Of a DNA stretch of 64,000 nucleotides, positions 36,554 through 46,440 are shown one piece after another. Positions within the stretch are counted from its first letter, which is position 1. Each line of letters begins with the position of its first letter. The notes under the pieces were generated by a model, which saw nothing but the letters and a program-made list of their open reading frames with translations, was not told the origin of the DNA and did no database searches. This DNA is from Rhodocyclales bacterium (GTDB taxonomy: Bacteria > Pseudomonadota > Gammaproteobacteria > Burkholderiales > Rhodocyclaceae). The stretch is from positions 1 to 64,000 of the forward strand of contig JACRIZ010000006.1 of the NCBI GenBank assembly GCA_016235765.1. Direction: 5' to 3'. The translations under genes were made by a program, and so were the position numbers.

Positions 36554-39500
36554 AGCTCAGCCCCATTTGCATCTGTCCCTACGGGCGGCTACGCCATCTG
36601 CAGCGAACCATCGAAGCATTGAAGCGCAATCCGGAAGCCGCGGAAAGCGATCTCTACCTGTTTTCAGATGCGCCAAGGGCCGGTGACGAGGAGCGGGTGG
36701 CCGCCGTGCGTCGCTACCTACCCACGATCGGTGGCTTTCGATCGGTGGAGATCATCGAACGCGCGAGCAACGATCGGGTCGGCAACTGGGTCGGCGGGGA
36801 AATGTCCCTCCTTGATCGCTTCGGCCGGGTCATCTCACTGGAGGACGACTTGGTAGTCGCACCGGGATTTCTCGGGTTTATCAATGCGGGCCTTGAGAAA
36901 TACGCCGGTGATCCGCGCATCTTCGCCGTCTGCGGCTATACGCCCTCCATGAGGCTGGAATGGGTCACACAGGAGGATGCGTGCCTGGCGCCCCGCTACT
37001 CGGGCTGGGGTTACGGCTATTGGAAACGCAGCCTGGAACTGGTGCCGCGACGGATCGTTGACTATGAAGCAGTCGCTGCCGATCCGGGGTTCCAGCATCG
37101 CTTGGCGCGCCTTGGAGACGACTTTGTCCCGATGCTGCAAAAGGAGCTGGCCCACAGCCTCGATGCCGGAGACGTGCGCATGAATTACGTCATGGCGCGG
37201 GACAATCTACGGGTGGTAGTCCCCGCCATTTCGCTGGTAGAGAACATAGGTTTCGACAATACGGGCACTCATTGCCCGACAACACAGCGATTCAGCGTAG
37301 ACCTCGGTCGTGCTGCGGATCACCCCCGCATACCGGACGGACTAACCGACAACGAGGTCATCATCGAACTGCTGCGTCGCTTCCGAAGCGAGTCCCAGCG
37401 CACGCAACCTTGGCAAGATCACGAGATTCTCGACATCATCGCAGGCATCACCGGAAACCGCACCGTTCCCGCCTCCTCCCGCCCGGTCAGGCCAGCCCAG
37501 CCCGCAACAGGCCCTACCGGCGAGTTGGGGGAGCACATCATCTTCCTCCTGGGACTCCCTCGTTCCGGCACCACGCTGTTGCAGCGGCTGCTGAACGAGC
37601 ATCCGGCCATCCACACGACCGCAGAACCTTGGCTGCTGTTGCCTCTGTGCCAGTTGCTGAAGGACAGTGGGCAAACCGCCCCGTACGACGCAGCCCTGGC
37701 CCGTCAGGGCATTCAGGAGTTTCTGCTGGAGCTTCCCGGTGGCGAAGCAACATTCGTCGGGGCGTTGCGGAATTCGGTAAGCAATCTGTACGACAAGTGC
37801 CGGCAGCTCGCCAGCGCACGTTACTTCCTCGACAAGACACCGCGCTACCACTACATCATTCCGGAACTGATCCGGTTGTTTCCCAGGGCGAAGTTCGTCT
37901 TTCTGTTCAGGAACCCGCTTGCCGTACTGGCGTCTGTCGCCGAATCCTGGTTTGGCGGTCGGGTTGCCGACGCCCTGGCCGACGACAGCCACGGCCGCGA
38001 CCTCATCGCCGGTCCAGGCAATCTCGCTGATGGTCTTAGCCTGTTGTCAGGCCAAGCCTGCATCGTTCAATATGAATCTCTGGTCGCGAACGCGGAAAAG
38101 GAGTTGACCCGCATCTGCCGCTACCTTGACATCCAGTTCGAACCGGCAATGCTCAAATACGACCCCGGCCAACGCTTCAAAGGACGTTTCGGCGACAGCA
38201 TCGGCATCCCGAAACACGACCACGCGACGACGGAATCAGTGAACAAGTGGCAACAAATTCTGTTGCGCCCCGAGAATGTGGCCCAGGCGCGGACATACTT
38301 GGCGCGCCTGCCCGAGGGGATCGTGCGCAATCTGGGCTACGACCCGGTCAGACTGGCCGAGGAGTTTGGTGCATCCCTGTTGGCGAGCGTCAAGGCTGGA
38401 CAGTGCCCCAGCGAACTCCTTGACCAGAGCCAGCGCCTGTGCCTGGCCGACGGGGCCTGCACCGAGGCCGAAGATGCCCTCGCCCGGGCCGACTATGTAG
38501 CTGCAGCAGAAGGGCTACAGGAGTCGCTGAACTACCTGCCGAGCCATGCCCGGGCGCTGAACGACATGGGCGCAATTCTCTGGGCCATCGACGATCGTCG
38601 AGGCGCCATTGCCCGCTTCCGTCAGGCCATCTCAGCCGCTCCGGACGACCCGACGGCAGTGATCAATTGTGTCGATGCGCTCACCGCCTCGGGCCGGGAG
38701 GGCGATGCCAGGCAAATCTGCTTCGCCTATCTCGAGCGCCATCCCGACGACAGTGAAATTGGCCTGCGCTACTTGACATTGGGGGACAACGAATCTGGAG
38801 CCCCAGGCTCCTCGGCCGTTGCCGAAGTGAAAGCGGATGACTTCGGCGGCTTCAACTACTCGAAGCAAAGTCATTTCGCTGCCCTCGGCCTGCCGGCGGA
38901 ACACGCGGATGCGGACATCGAAGACTGCGACCTCAAAGTCTTCCAGGACATGCTGATGTACCGCTTCATCCTCGACAACTTTACGCCGGGGGCGCGCCTG
39001 CTTGAGATCGGCGGCGGCGACTCGCGCATCATCCGCTGGCTGAAAGATCGCTACGAGTTCTGGAACCTCGACAGACTGGAGGGCGAGGGAAATGGGCTAA
39101 CCAGCCTGGCCGACACCCAAGGGTTCCGGCTGGTCCGCGACTACATCGGCAGCTTCTCGACGGAGCTTCCGGCCCAGTACTTCGACGGCGTCTTCAGCTT
39201 GAGTACCCTGGAACACGTACCGGAATCCGAGGAGTGCTACCGAGACATCCTTGCCGATATTGATCGAGTCCTCAAGCCTGGCGGTCTGTCGGCCCATGCC
39301 TTCGACATCGTCATGCAGCCCAAGGGCTACTGGACCAATGCCTTCTTGCCCCACATCCTGGATAACGTCGCCCTGCTGCATGAAGCGGCGCCCTTTTGGA
39401 AGATCCGTCTGGATCCGGATACGTGGACCATGTCCCGCAGTGCCTACGAACGCCTTTGGCAGCCTGTGACGCGCAAAGCCTGGGCGGACTTCGGTCGACC

Positions 39501-41388
39501 GCTTTCCTACAACATATGCTGGCGAAAGCCCGTCGTCACTTCCCAAGCCGAAGAAACCGAAGGAAGAGGCAGCGCTAACCCCGATCCGCTCCCCTCGCCC
39601 CCGAACGCGAGTGGCGAAGTAACACCCGCCAATGCGGAAAGGTCGACCAGCAATGCCGCTGCGGCAACGGACGCCTTCTGTATCCTGCCGTGGCTGCACC
39701 TGCAATTCAATCCCGAGGGGAGTGTCAAGCTGTGCTGCATGGCCGGCGATTCGCTGCGGGATGCCCGCCACGCAGTCTTGACCCCCTACGGACATTCCCT
39801 CGACGAGATATGGAACTCCACCGCGCTCCGCCAGGTACGCAAGAGCATGATGCAGGGCGAACGCCTGGCTTGCTGTGCCCTTTGTTACCAGCGGGAGGAA
39901 CAGCTCGGGCAGAGCTATCGGCTGCTCTCGAACCGACGCTGGGCTGAGGCCTTGGGCGCCACAATCGAGCAGTTGAGAGAGCGTATCAACTCAGCCGGCG
40001 TGGAGAAGGGGCTCGAGCTTGCCTTCCTGCAGCTCAATCTGGGCAACTTATGCAACCTCAAGTGCCGCATATGCAACAGTTCCCATAGTTCACAGATTGA
40101 AAAGGATCCGGTCCACTCCCGCTGGAGCCCGCGCAACCCAAGCAATGTGGCAGGCCTGCGACTGGCCACGGACGACGACAGCTATCGATTCGGGATCGAT
40201 GACCTCCCTGAAGTCCACTTCGAGGGTTTCCATGCGGAGGAGCGCCACGAGGGCATCGCCTGCCGCTGGACCAACGGCGACGGACGAATCACGATTCCGG
40301 TCGCCTTTCCGGCACGGCCGCACCGCGTCGTTCTGAAGTTGCTCGCCTACCGCCCGATCACCAGCCACGGTCCTGGACCCATTCCCCTACAGGTCAGCAT
40401 CAACGAACGGGAGGTCTTCGTCGGCAACGTCACCCGCGGCGTTACCACCCTGGAATTGGCGACTCCATCGGGCTGCAAGGGCAGTCCTCTCGTGATTGGA
40501 CTCAGCAGCCCGACGTACCAGCGCGATGGACGCACTTCAGGTATTGGCGTGATCCAGTTTGAGGTAAGAACGGAAGCGGCAGCCGCCGCCCGCCGCATGC
40601 ACGCCATACCGCTGGCGACGCGACTAGGGGCCGGCATCGAGTGGAACGAAAGCGAGCCGTTCGTCTTCGGGGAATTGCTTGCCGACACACACTCCCTTCG
40701 AGAGGTCTACTTCACTGGTGGCGAGCCCTTCATCAATCGACAGGTCAACAAGATTCTCGCCACCTTGATCGAGCGTGGCGACAATGAACGTGTCGTGCTC
40801 CAGTTCAACTCCAACTTCACTTCCATCGATGCCAGCTTGCTCGAAACGCTGCGCCGATTTCCGACCGTCAACATCGCGGTGAGTGTGGATGCGACGGGAA
40901 GCGATTTCGAGTATCTCCGCTATCCGGCCAAGTGGGATCGGGTCGCCGCCAACATCCGCAAACTGCGGCGCCTGAAGCATGTGCGGATGACCTTCGTGCC
41001 CATCATCTCCGCCTACAATGTCATGGGCATCGTGGGCCTGTGCCGCTACAGCGATGAAATCGGTGCCGATCTTGCCCTGATGGATCTTGGCGGCAATCCC
41101 AGCATTGATCTTGGCGTGTTGCCGCCAACTGCGCGGGCCGCTGCATCCCGTCGGCTACGCCGCTATGCGGCGGCCGATTGCCGGCCCGCCAACCGGCAGA
41201 CGGTGCTACGAATTGCCGATCGGCTCGACAATGAGTCCTTCGACTCCAGCCAGTTGCCCGCGTTCATTGAATTCACCAATGACCTAGACGCGGGGCGGCA
41301 TTTCGACTTTCGCGTGCAGCATGCCGAACTGTGCGCGCTCATGGCCGAGGATGGCTACCGCTGGACTGCCGCGAGGCGCTTTGCGTGA
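36550..41388 (+). CDS. five-part fusion: glycosyltransferase - sulfotransferase - TPR - methyltransferase - radical SAM
   Basis: A single 1612-residue chain. Residues 1-290 look like a GT-A glycosyltransferase with the acidic ISLEDDLVV near 94-102. A sulfotransferase module starts near 327 with the PAPS loop GLPRSGTTLLQRLL and KTPRYHYIIPELI. TPR-like helices span about 650-745. A methyltransferase lies at about 805-1000 (LLEIGGGDSRIIRWL, SLSTLEHVPES). From about 1040 is a radical SAM domain with C1168-x3-C1172-x2-C1175 and the SAM-binding FTGGEPF at 1388-1394. About 165 extra residues, rich in predicted strands, are inserted between these two motifs. The gene overlaps wbqC by 4 bp and the multi-glycosyltransferase begins 51 bp later. 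No close equivalent is known to me; the substrate is unknown. Confidence 0.82.
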   Translation: MKLSPICICPYGRLRHLQRTIEALKRNPEAAESDLYLFSDAPRAGDEERVAAVRRYLPTIGGFRSVEIIERASNDRVGNWVGGEMSLLDRFGRVISLEDDLVVAPGFLGFINAGLEKYAGDPRIFAVCGYTPSMRLEWVTQEDACLAPRYSGWGYGYWKRSLELVPRRIVDYEAVAADPGFQHRLARLGDDFVPMLQKELAHSLDAGDVRMNYVMARDNLRVVVPAISLVENIGFDNTGTHCPTTQRFSVDLGRAADHPRIPDGLTDNEVIIELLRRFRSESQRTQPWQDHEILDIIAGITGNRTVPASSRPVRPAQPATGPTGELGEHIIFLLGLPRSGTTLLQRLLNEHPAIHTTAEPWLLLPLCQLLKDSGQTAPYDAALARQGIQEFLLELPGGEATFVGALRNSVSNLYDKCRQLASARYFLDKTPRYHYIIPELIRLFPRAKFVFLFRNPLAVLASVAESWFGGRVADALADDSHGRDLIAGPGNLADGLSLLSGQACIVQYESLVANAEKELTRICRYLDIQFEPAMLKYDPGQRFKGRFGDSIGIPKHDHATTESVNKWQQILLRPENVAQARTYLARLPEGIVRNLGYDPVRLAEEFGASLLASVKAGQCPSELLDQSQRLCLADGACTEAEDALARADYVAAAEGLQESLNYLPSHARALNDMGAILWAIDDRRGAIARFRQAISAAPDDPTAVINCVDALTASGREGDARQICFAYLERHPDDSEIGLRYLTLGDNESGAPGSSAVAEVKADDFGGFNYSKQSHFAALGLPAEHADADIEDCDLKVFQDMLMYRFILDNFTPGARLLEIGGGDSRIIRWLKDRYEFWNLDRLEGEGNGLTSLADTQGFRLVRDYIGSFSTELPAQYFDGVFSLSTLEHVPESEECYRDILADIDRVLKPGGLSAHAFDIVMQPKGYWTNAFLPHILDNVALLHEAAPFWKIRLDPDTWTMSRSAYERLWQPVTRKAWADFGRPLSYNICWRKPVVTSQAEETEGRGSANPDPLPSPPNASGEVTPANAERSTSNAAAATDAFCILPWLHLQFNPEGSVKLCCMAGDSLRDARHAVLTPYGHSLDEIWNSTALRQVRKSMMQGERLACCALCYQREEQLGQSYRLLSNRRWAEALGATIEQLRERINSAGVEKGLELAFLQLNLGNLCNLKCRICNSSHSSQIEKDPVHSRWSPRNPSNVAGLRLATDDDSYRFGIDDLPEVHFEGFHAEERHEGIACRWTNGDGRITIPVAFPARPHRVVLKLLAYRPITSHGPGPIPLQVSINEREVFVGNVTRGVTTLELATPSGCKGSPLVIGLSSPTYQRDGRTSGIGVIQFEVRTEAAAAARRMHAIPLATRLGAGIEWNESEPFVFGELLADTHSLREVYFTGGEPFINRQVNKILATLIERGDNERVVLQFNSNFTSIDASLLETLRRFPTVNIAVSVDATGSDFEYLRYPAKWDRVAANIRKLRRLKHVRMTFVPIISAYNVMGIVGLCRYSDEIGADLALMDLGGNPSIDLGVLPPTARAAASRRLRRYAAADCRPANRQTVLRIADRLDNESFDSSQLPAFIEFTNDLDAGRHFDFRVQHAELCALMAEDGYRWTAARRFA

Positions 41389-41439
41389 GCCGGCGGCTTG
41401 TTCCATTCATAGTGACAGAACGACATCCGCGGGGCGGCC

Positions 41440-44400
41440 ATGAAACTGCGTAGTCCTGACTCAATCCGGCAAACACGAATAGTGTTCGACGCCACCGGGA
41501 GAGAAGTCGCCCTCGTTCCTCGTCCAGCGCAGACGCCGCCCCGCATCACCATCGTCACGCCCTCGTACAACCAGGCTGACTTCCTAGCGGAATGCATCGA
41601 CTCCGTGTTAAGCCAAGGCTACCCGAACCTAGAATACATCGTCATGGACGGGGGCAGCACCGACGGTTCGGTGGATATCATCCGCAAACACGAAAAGCAC
41701 CTTGCCCATTGGCAAAGTGGGCCGGATGGTGGCCAATATCGAGCCATCGAAGCGGGGCTGAACCGCGGCACGGGCGAAATCATGGCATGGCTCAACTCGG
41801 ACGACCGCTATTGGCCGGGTGCTCTGCAGACGGTGGCCAACGCGTATGTCGCCCACGCCGGAATCGAGTGGCTGACCGGTCGTGGTACGGTCATCAACGG
41901 CGACAGCGAGATCACCCGTATCGAGCAGCTGCGCGGCTTGACGCTAGACGAGTATCTGGACCCGGAGCGACGGTGTTTCCTCCAGCAGGAGAGTACGTTC
42001 TGGAGTCGCGACCTATGGCGGCGCACCGGAGCCCACTTCGATGCATCCCTGAAACTGGCCGGCGACTTCGAATTGTGGTTGCGCTTCTTTCAGAGCACGC
42101 CTCTCTATATGGTGGATGCGGTACTGGGCAGTTTCCGGCTGCACAAGGGACAGAAGACCGATTCAGGTCTTAAGCTCTACTACGAGGAAGCATCGACCGC
42201 GGCACGGCGCGAACGAAAACGCCTGGGCTTGCCTCCCGACATCGCGACGCCAACTCACGCCAGGATTGAACTGGTTACCAGTTTGGTGCCCCGAAACGAC
42301 ACTTGGCAGCGGCTGGCCATCCGCTCCTGGGTCAAGCTGGGCTTTGCCGTCACCAGCCTCAATCCCCTGGAAGAGCACGCTTTCCTCCGCGAGGCGTATC
42401 CGGAAGTGGAGTTGGTCGCGACCCGAAGGGACGGCCGCCAAACCGTGGGCAAGCCCTGCGTCTATTTCGACGACATTCTTGCCCACCTGAAGACCAGCAA
42501 GGCCGAGGTTTTCGGCATCATCAACTCAGACGTCTATCTCGACGCCGAGCCGTCACTGGTAGATTTTCTTTGTCGCGAAGCCCGGGGCGCACTGGTATAC
42601 GGTTCCCGCCTGGAGGTCGAAAGCCTGCATTCCGCGGCCGGCTGGACCTACTGGATGGGCTACGACTACTTCTTCTTCGACAGCCAAATTCGCGATGCCT
42701 ACCCGAAGTCAGACTTCATGCTCGGCGTCCCATGGTGGGACTATTGGGCGCCCTTCCTGCTGGTGCAAAAGGGACTGCCGATCAAGCATCTGACGTCGCC
42801 GATCGCCTACCACGTTTCCCACCCGATCGCCTATCAGGCAATCCAGTTGGTGAATTTCGGCAATCACTTCGCCACCCTCTGCCACGACAGCCGCGCGGCG
42901 GCATTCAGCCGAGCGTACAACGAAAGCATGGGGTTCACGGTCGAAGAAAGCGAATGCCGCGATATGGCACTGTTGGCAGCCTTCTCGCGCCACGAAATTT
43001 CCTCCGCCGCCCAGCCCATAGCCTGGGACAGTCCGAAGACCCGTCTGCTGTCCCACGCCCTTGTGGACCTCGAGGAGACGGAATTTCTCGTCACCGCGAT
43101 CGTTTCCACCTACCGATCGGATGCCTTCATCGGCGAGTGTCTGGCGGACCTGGTTGGGCAGACCATCGCCGATCGGGTCGAGATCATCGTCGTCGATGCA
43201 GCCTCTCCGGAAAACGAGCAGGCGGTCGTCGCCGAATTCCAGCATCACCATCCGCAGATTCGCTATATCCGTACGCCAGAGCGCATTGGCGTCTATGCTG
43301 CCTGGAACCTGGCTGCCCGGCAGGCCAGAGGACGATACTTGATGTCGTGCAGCACCAACGACAGACTTGTACCCCACGCCCTCGCCATGCTGGCCCAGGC
43401 CCTCGACGAGCAACCCGAAGTGGCAGTCGCCTACGGCAGTTCTCTCCTCACACGCCAGCCGCATCAGACGCCCGAGCGATTCGACTTTTCCGGAGCCTAC
43501 CTCTGGCCGGAGTTCTCGTTCAAGCAACTCCTCAACCAACCTGGCATCGGGCCGCATGCAATGTGGCGACGAAAGCTGCATCAGGAGTTCGGCTACTTCG
43601 ACGAGCAGTTCTCAGCCATCGCCGACCAGGACTTCTGGCTTCGATTGGCGCGTCACCGGCCATTCTGGAATATCCACGATTTTACGGGCCTGTACTGGAC
43701 CACCGACGACTCCCTCTCGGGCAAACTCGCTTGCGCCCAAGCCGAATACCGGGAAATTCACGAACGCCATCGCCGTTCGTTTGCGTTTGAAAGCTGGATC
43801 ACCACCCGGTACTTCACCAAGGACATCGCCGTACAGTACGAGAGGCGAGTGGAAGCCTGGCGCCATCAACCCACCTTCCACGTCTATCTTCGCCATACCC
43901 AGCCAGGCTTCGAGGCACTGGCCAAGACCATTCAATCGCTATCAGCACAGTACTATCACGACGTGCATATCGTCGTGCTCTCACCCCATCCTGCGCCTGC
44001 AGGCGCAATCGGCGACAGCCTGCGCTGGATCACCAACGCGCCCCAGGCGTGGCCGGCGATCGTCAATCGCGGCGCCGCGGCGGTCAAAGAGACAGACTGG
44101 CTACTGGTGCTGACCGATGGCGATACGGTGGAGCCACGCATATTTCTCACACTAGGCGAAGCAATTCACACCCATCCAGACTGGCTGCTTATCGTCATCG
44201 ACGAAGACGAAGCCACTCCTCAGGGCGCCATTCCTCATTTCAAACCAGGAATAAATCTGGAATGGTTGCTTGCCGTCCCCTATCTGGGCGAGGCCGTAGC
44301 CCTATCGGCATCGTTGCTGGTGCGCGTGGGAGGTGTCGCCGATGACTTGCCAGGCGCAGAAATCCATGACCTCGCCCTTCGCACGATGGACGACAGGCCA

Positions 44401-46431
44401 GACTGCGTCGGACAAGTACAGGACATTCTGGTACACCGCCCCCCCGGGCGGTACCAGACGAAGCCGACCGAGGCCCACCGGCAGGCAGCCAGCGCCCACC
44501 TGCTGCGTCAGAGCACCCCCGGCACGGTAGTGTCTGGCATAAGCTCCACGCTGCGCGTGGTCTTTGACCACAGTCAGCACCCCTCGGTCGTGGTGGCGAT
44601 ACCTTTCACCGGGGCTTTGAGCAATCTGGAACAGTGCCTTTCCAGCCTCTTGGAAAGAACCCATTACCCGGCCTTCCGGATTGTGGTTGCAGACTGTCGC
44701 CGCAAGCCCGACCCGCAATCGGAAAGCTTCCTGGCTGGACTAGAACAGATGGCGAATCAAGCCTTGAGCGTGAAGCGTATGCCGGCAAACAGCCAACCGC
44801 CGGCCGCCATTGGCGCGCTGATTGCCGAACTGCCAGAAGAGTACTTGGTTGTTTGGCCCGAAGTCGCCGTTGCAGTGCAGGACGATTGGCTTGCCACCAT
44901 TATGAACCACGGCCAACGAGAGGGTGTTTGCGCCGTTGGGCCACGACTGGTCACTGCGGACGGACTGGTAGCCAGTGCTGGATTGGAACTTGGCGTGCTT
45001 GGGCCCGCCGAATCAGTCTATAAGGGCGTGCGCATGGAGTATGCCGGCGACACTTGTTGCCTGGCCGCGGATCGCCGCGTTTCTGCGCTGGACGCCCGTT
45101 GCCTGCTGCTGCGGATCGCGTCGGCGCGCCGTGCCGGCGGCATTGATGCGGCCCTGGGCGATCTGTGGGCCGTCGACCTCGCCATTCGGCTGGCCGGTCA
45201 GGGTACGCTCGTCTGGACGCCCTACGCGATCGCCATGGTCAAGGAAGACCTTTCCCAACTGGAGCAGTCCGATCAGGCGCGAATCAAGGACCGGCAGGCG
45301 CCGCTTGCTCAGGACCGAGATGCATTCTTTCGCCGCTGGTTTTCGGTGTTAGGTCGCGACCCCTTCCGCAACTCAAACTGGGACCGCAACTGCCGCGGCT
45401 ACATTCCCGAATGCCTGCCGGCACTGGTCTATGATCCACTACCCTGGAAGCCAGTCCCTAAATTGCTTGCCCGCGTCGCGGACCAGAGCGGTTGCGGCCA
45501 CTACCGCATCATGGCGCCGATGCGCGCGCTACTTACGGCGGGCCTGACCCGAGGCGGCGTATCGCTGCGCAACCTCAGCGTTGCCGAGTTGTCGACCCTC
45601 GAAGCCGACATCTGCGTTTTTCAGCGCCCAATCACCGAAGAAATGTTTGCCGCACTCGAAGACTGCGCACGCTACGCGCCGGCATTCCGCGTCTATGAAA
45701 TCGACGATCTCATCACGCAAATTCCAGAGGGCAGCCCCCACCACAAGGAATTCACGCCGGCAATGCTTCAACGATTCCGACGCGGTGTCGGGCTATGTGA
45801 TCGGCTCGTCGTCTCGACCGCGCCCCTGGCGGCGGCCTATCGACATCTGGCCGCCGAGACGGTGATCATGAACAATTACCTGCCCAACGAGGCTTGGCAG
45901 GGCCTGGCTCCCATGCGTCGTCGGGGAAGGCGGCCACGCGTCGGCTGGGCAGGCAGCGCCTCCCACGAAGCAGACTTGGCCATGATCCACGAGGTACTGT
46001 CGACCTTGGGCGACGAGGTCGAATGGGTACTGTTCGGCCGCTGTCCCACCGTATTGCGTTCCCATATCAGCGAAGTCCACAACCCCGTGACCAGCGACGA
46101 CTATCCGTCGAGGCTCGCCAGCCTCGACCTGGATATCGCCATTGCCCCGCTGGAGATCAATGCCTTCAACGAATCCAGGAGCAACCTCAAGCTGCTGGAA
46201 TATGGCGTTCTCGGTTATCCAGTGATATGTACCGACGTTGTACCTTATCAAGGGAGTATCCCGGTTACCCGAGTACGCAATCGCCCACAGGCTTGGATTG
46301 CCGCCATCCGCGAACATGTCAATGACCTCGATGCCGCCGCCGCGCGCGGTCGCGAATTGAGGCAATACGTTCTCGATCACTGGATGCTCGAAGACCACCT
46401 CGACGAATGTCTCGCCGCGTGGTTGCCCTGA
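41440..46431 (+). CDS. multi-domain glycosyltransferase (several GT2-like modules plus C-terminal GT4-like module)
   Basis: A 1663-residue protein. A first family 2 glycosyltransferase (about 35-240) has RITIVTPSYNQADFL, VMDGGSTDGS and NSDD near 118. A second GT-A-like segment (about 275-540) has IINSDVYLD. A further GT2 (about 545-790) has VTAIVSTYRSDAFI and IIVVDAASPENE but lacks a clear DxD. Two more degenerate GT2-like segments span about 815-1290. From about 1350 to the end is a GT4-like fold with GWAGSASHEADL and APLEINAFNESRSNLKLLEYG. One chain could thus add several sugars. It starts 51 bp after the fusion gene and converges on the TPR methyltransferase gene with a 9-bp gap. Confidence 0.85.
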   Translation: MKLRSPDSIRQTRIVFDATGREVALVPRPAQTPPRITIVTPSYNQADFLAECIDSVLSQGYPNLEYIVMDGGSTDGSVDIIRKHEKHLAHWQSGPDGGQYRAIEAGLNRGTGEIMAWLNSDDRYWPGALQTVANAYVAHAGIEWLTGRGTVINGDSEITRIEQLRGLTLDEYLDPERRCFLQQESTFWSRDLWRRTGAHFDASLKLAGDFELWLRFFQSTPLYMVDAVLGSFRLHKGQKTDSGLKLYYEEASTAARRERKRLGLPPDIATPTHARIELVTSLVPRNDTWQRLAIRSWVKLGFAVTSLNPLEEHAFLREAYPEVELVATRRDGRQTVGKPCVYFDDILAHLKTSKAEVFGIINSDVYLDAEPSLVDFLCREARGALVYGSRLEVESLHSAAGWTYWMGYDYFFFDSQIRDAYPKSDFMLGVPWWDYWAPFLLVQKGLPIKHLTSPIAYHVSHPIAYQAIQLVNFGNHFATLCHDSRAAAFSRAYNESMGFTVEESECRDMALLAAFSRHEISSAAQPIAWDSPKTRLLSHALVDLEETEFLVTAIVSTYRSDAFIGECLADLVGQTIADRVEIIVVDAASPENEQAVVAEFQHHHPQIRYIRTPERIGVYAAWNLAARQARGRYLMSCSTNDRLVPHALAMLAQALDEQPEVAVAYGSSLLTRQPHQTPERFDFSGAYLWPEFSFKQLLNQPGIGPHAMWRRKLHQEFGYFDEQFSAIADQDFWLRLARHRPFWNIHDFTGLYWTTDDSLSGKLACAQAEYREIHERHRRSFAFESWITTRYFTKDIAVQYERRVEAWRHQPTFHVYLRHTQPGFEALAKTIQSLSAQYYHDVHIVVLSPHPAPAGAIGDSLRWITNAPQAWPAIVNRGAAAVKETDWLLVLTDGDTVEPRIFLTLGEAIHTHPDWLLIVIDEDEATPQGAIPHFKPGINLEWLLAVPYLGEAVALSASLLVRVGGVADDLPGAEIHDLALRTMDDRPDCVGQVQDILVHRPPGRYQTKPTEAHRQAASAHLLRQSTPGTVVSGISSTLRVVFDHSQHPSVVVAIPFTGALSNLEQCLSSLLERTHYPAFRIVVADCRRKPDPQSESFLAGLEQMANQALSVKRMPANSQPPAAIGALIAELPEEYLVVWPEVAVAVQDDWLATIMNHGQREGVCAVGPRLVTADGLVASAGLELGVLGPAESVYKGVRMEYAGDTCCLAADRRVSALDARCLLLRIASARRAGGIDAALGDLWAVDLAIRLAGQGTLVWTPYAIAMVKEDLSQLEQSDQARIKDRQAPLAQDRDAFFRRWFSVLGRDPFRNSNWDRNCRGYIPECLPALVYDPLPWKPVPKLLARVADQSGCGHYRIMAPMRALLTAGLTRGGVSLRNLSVAELSTLEADICVFQRPITEEMFAALEDCARYAPAFRVYEIDDLITQIPEGSPHHKEFTPAMLQRFRRGVGLCDRLVVSTAPLAAAYRHLAAETVIMNNYLPNEAWQGLAPMRRRGRRPRVGWAGSASHEADLAMIHEVLSTLGDEVEWVLFGRCPTVLRSHISEVHNPVTSDDYPSRLASLDLDIAIAPLEINAFNESRSNLKLLEYGVLGYPVICTDVVPYQGSIPVTRVRNRPQAWIAAIREHVNDLDAAAARGRELRQYVLDHWMLEDHLDECLAAWLP

Positions 46432-46440
46432 CCTCGCCGG

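Noticed and set aside
36550-41388. The five-domain gene as several genes fused by a sequencing error
   Set aside because: One frame stays open for 4.8 kb with no internal ribosome site near module borders and no frame change, so a real fusion is more likely.
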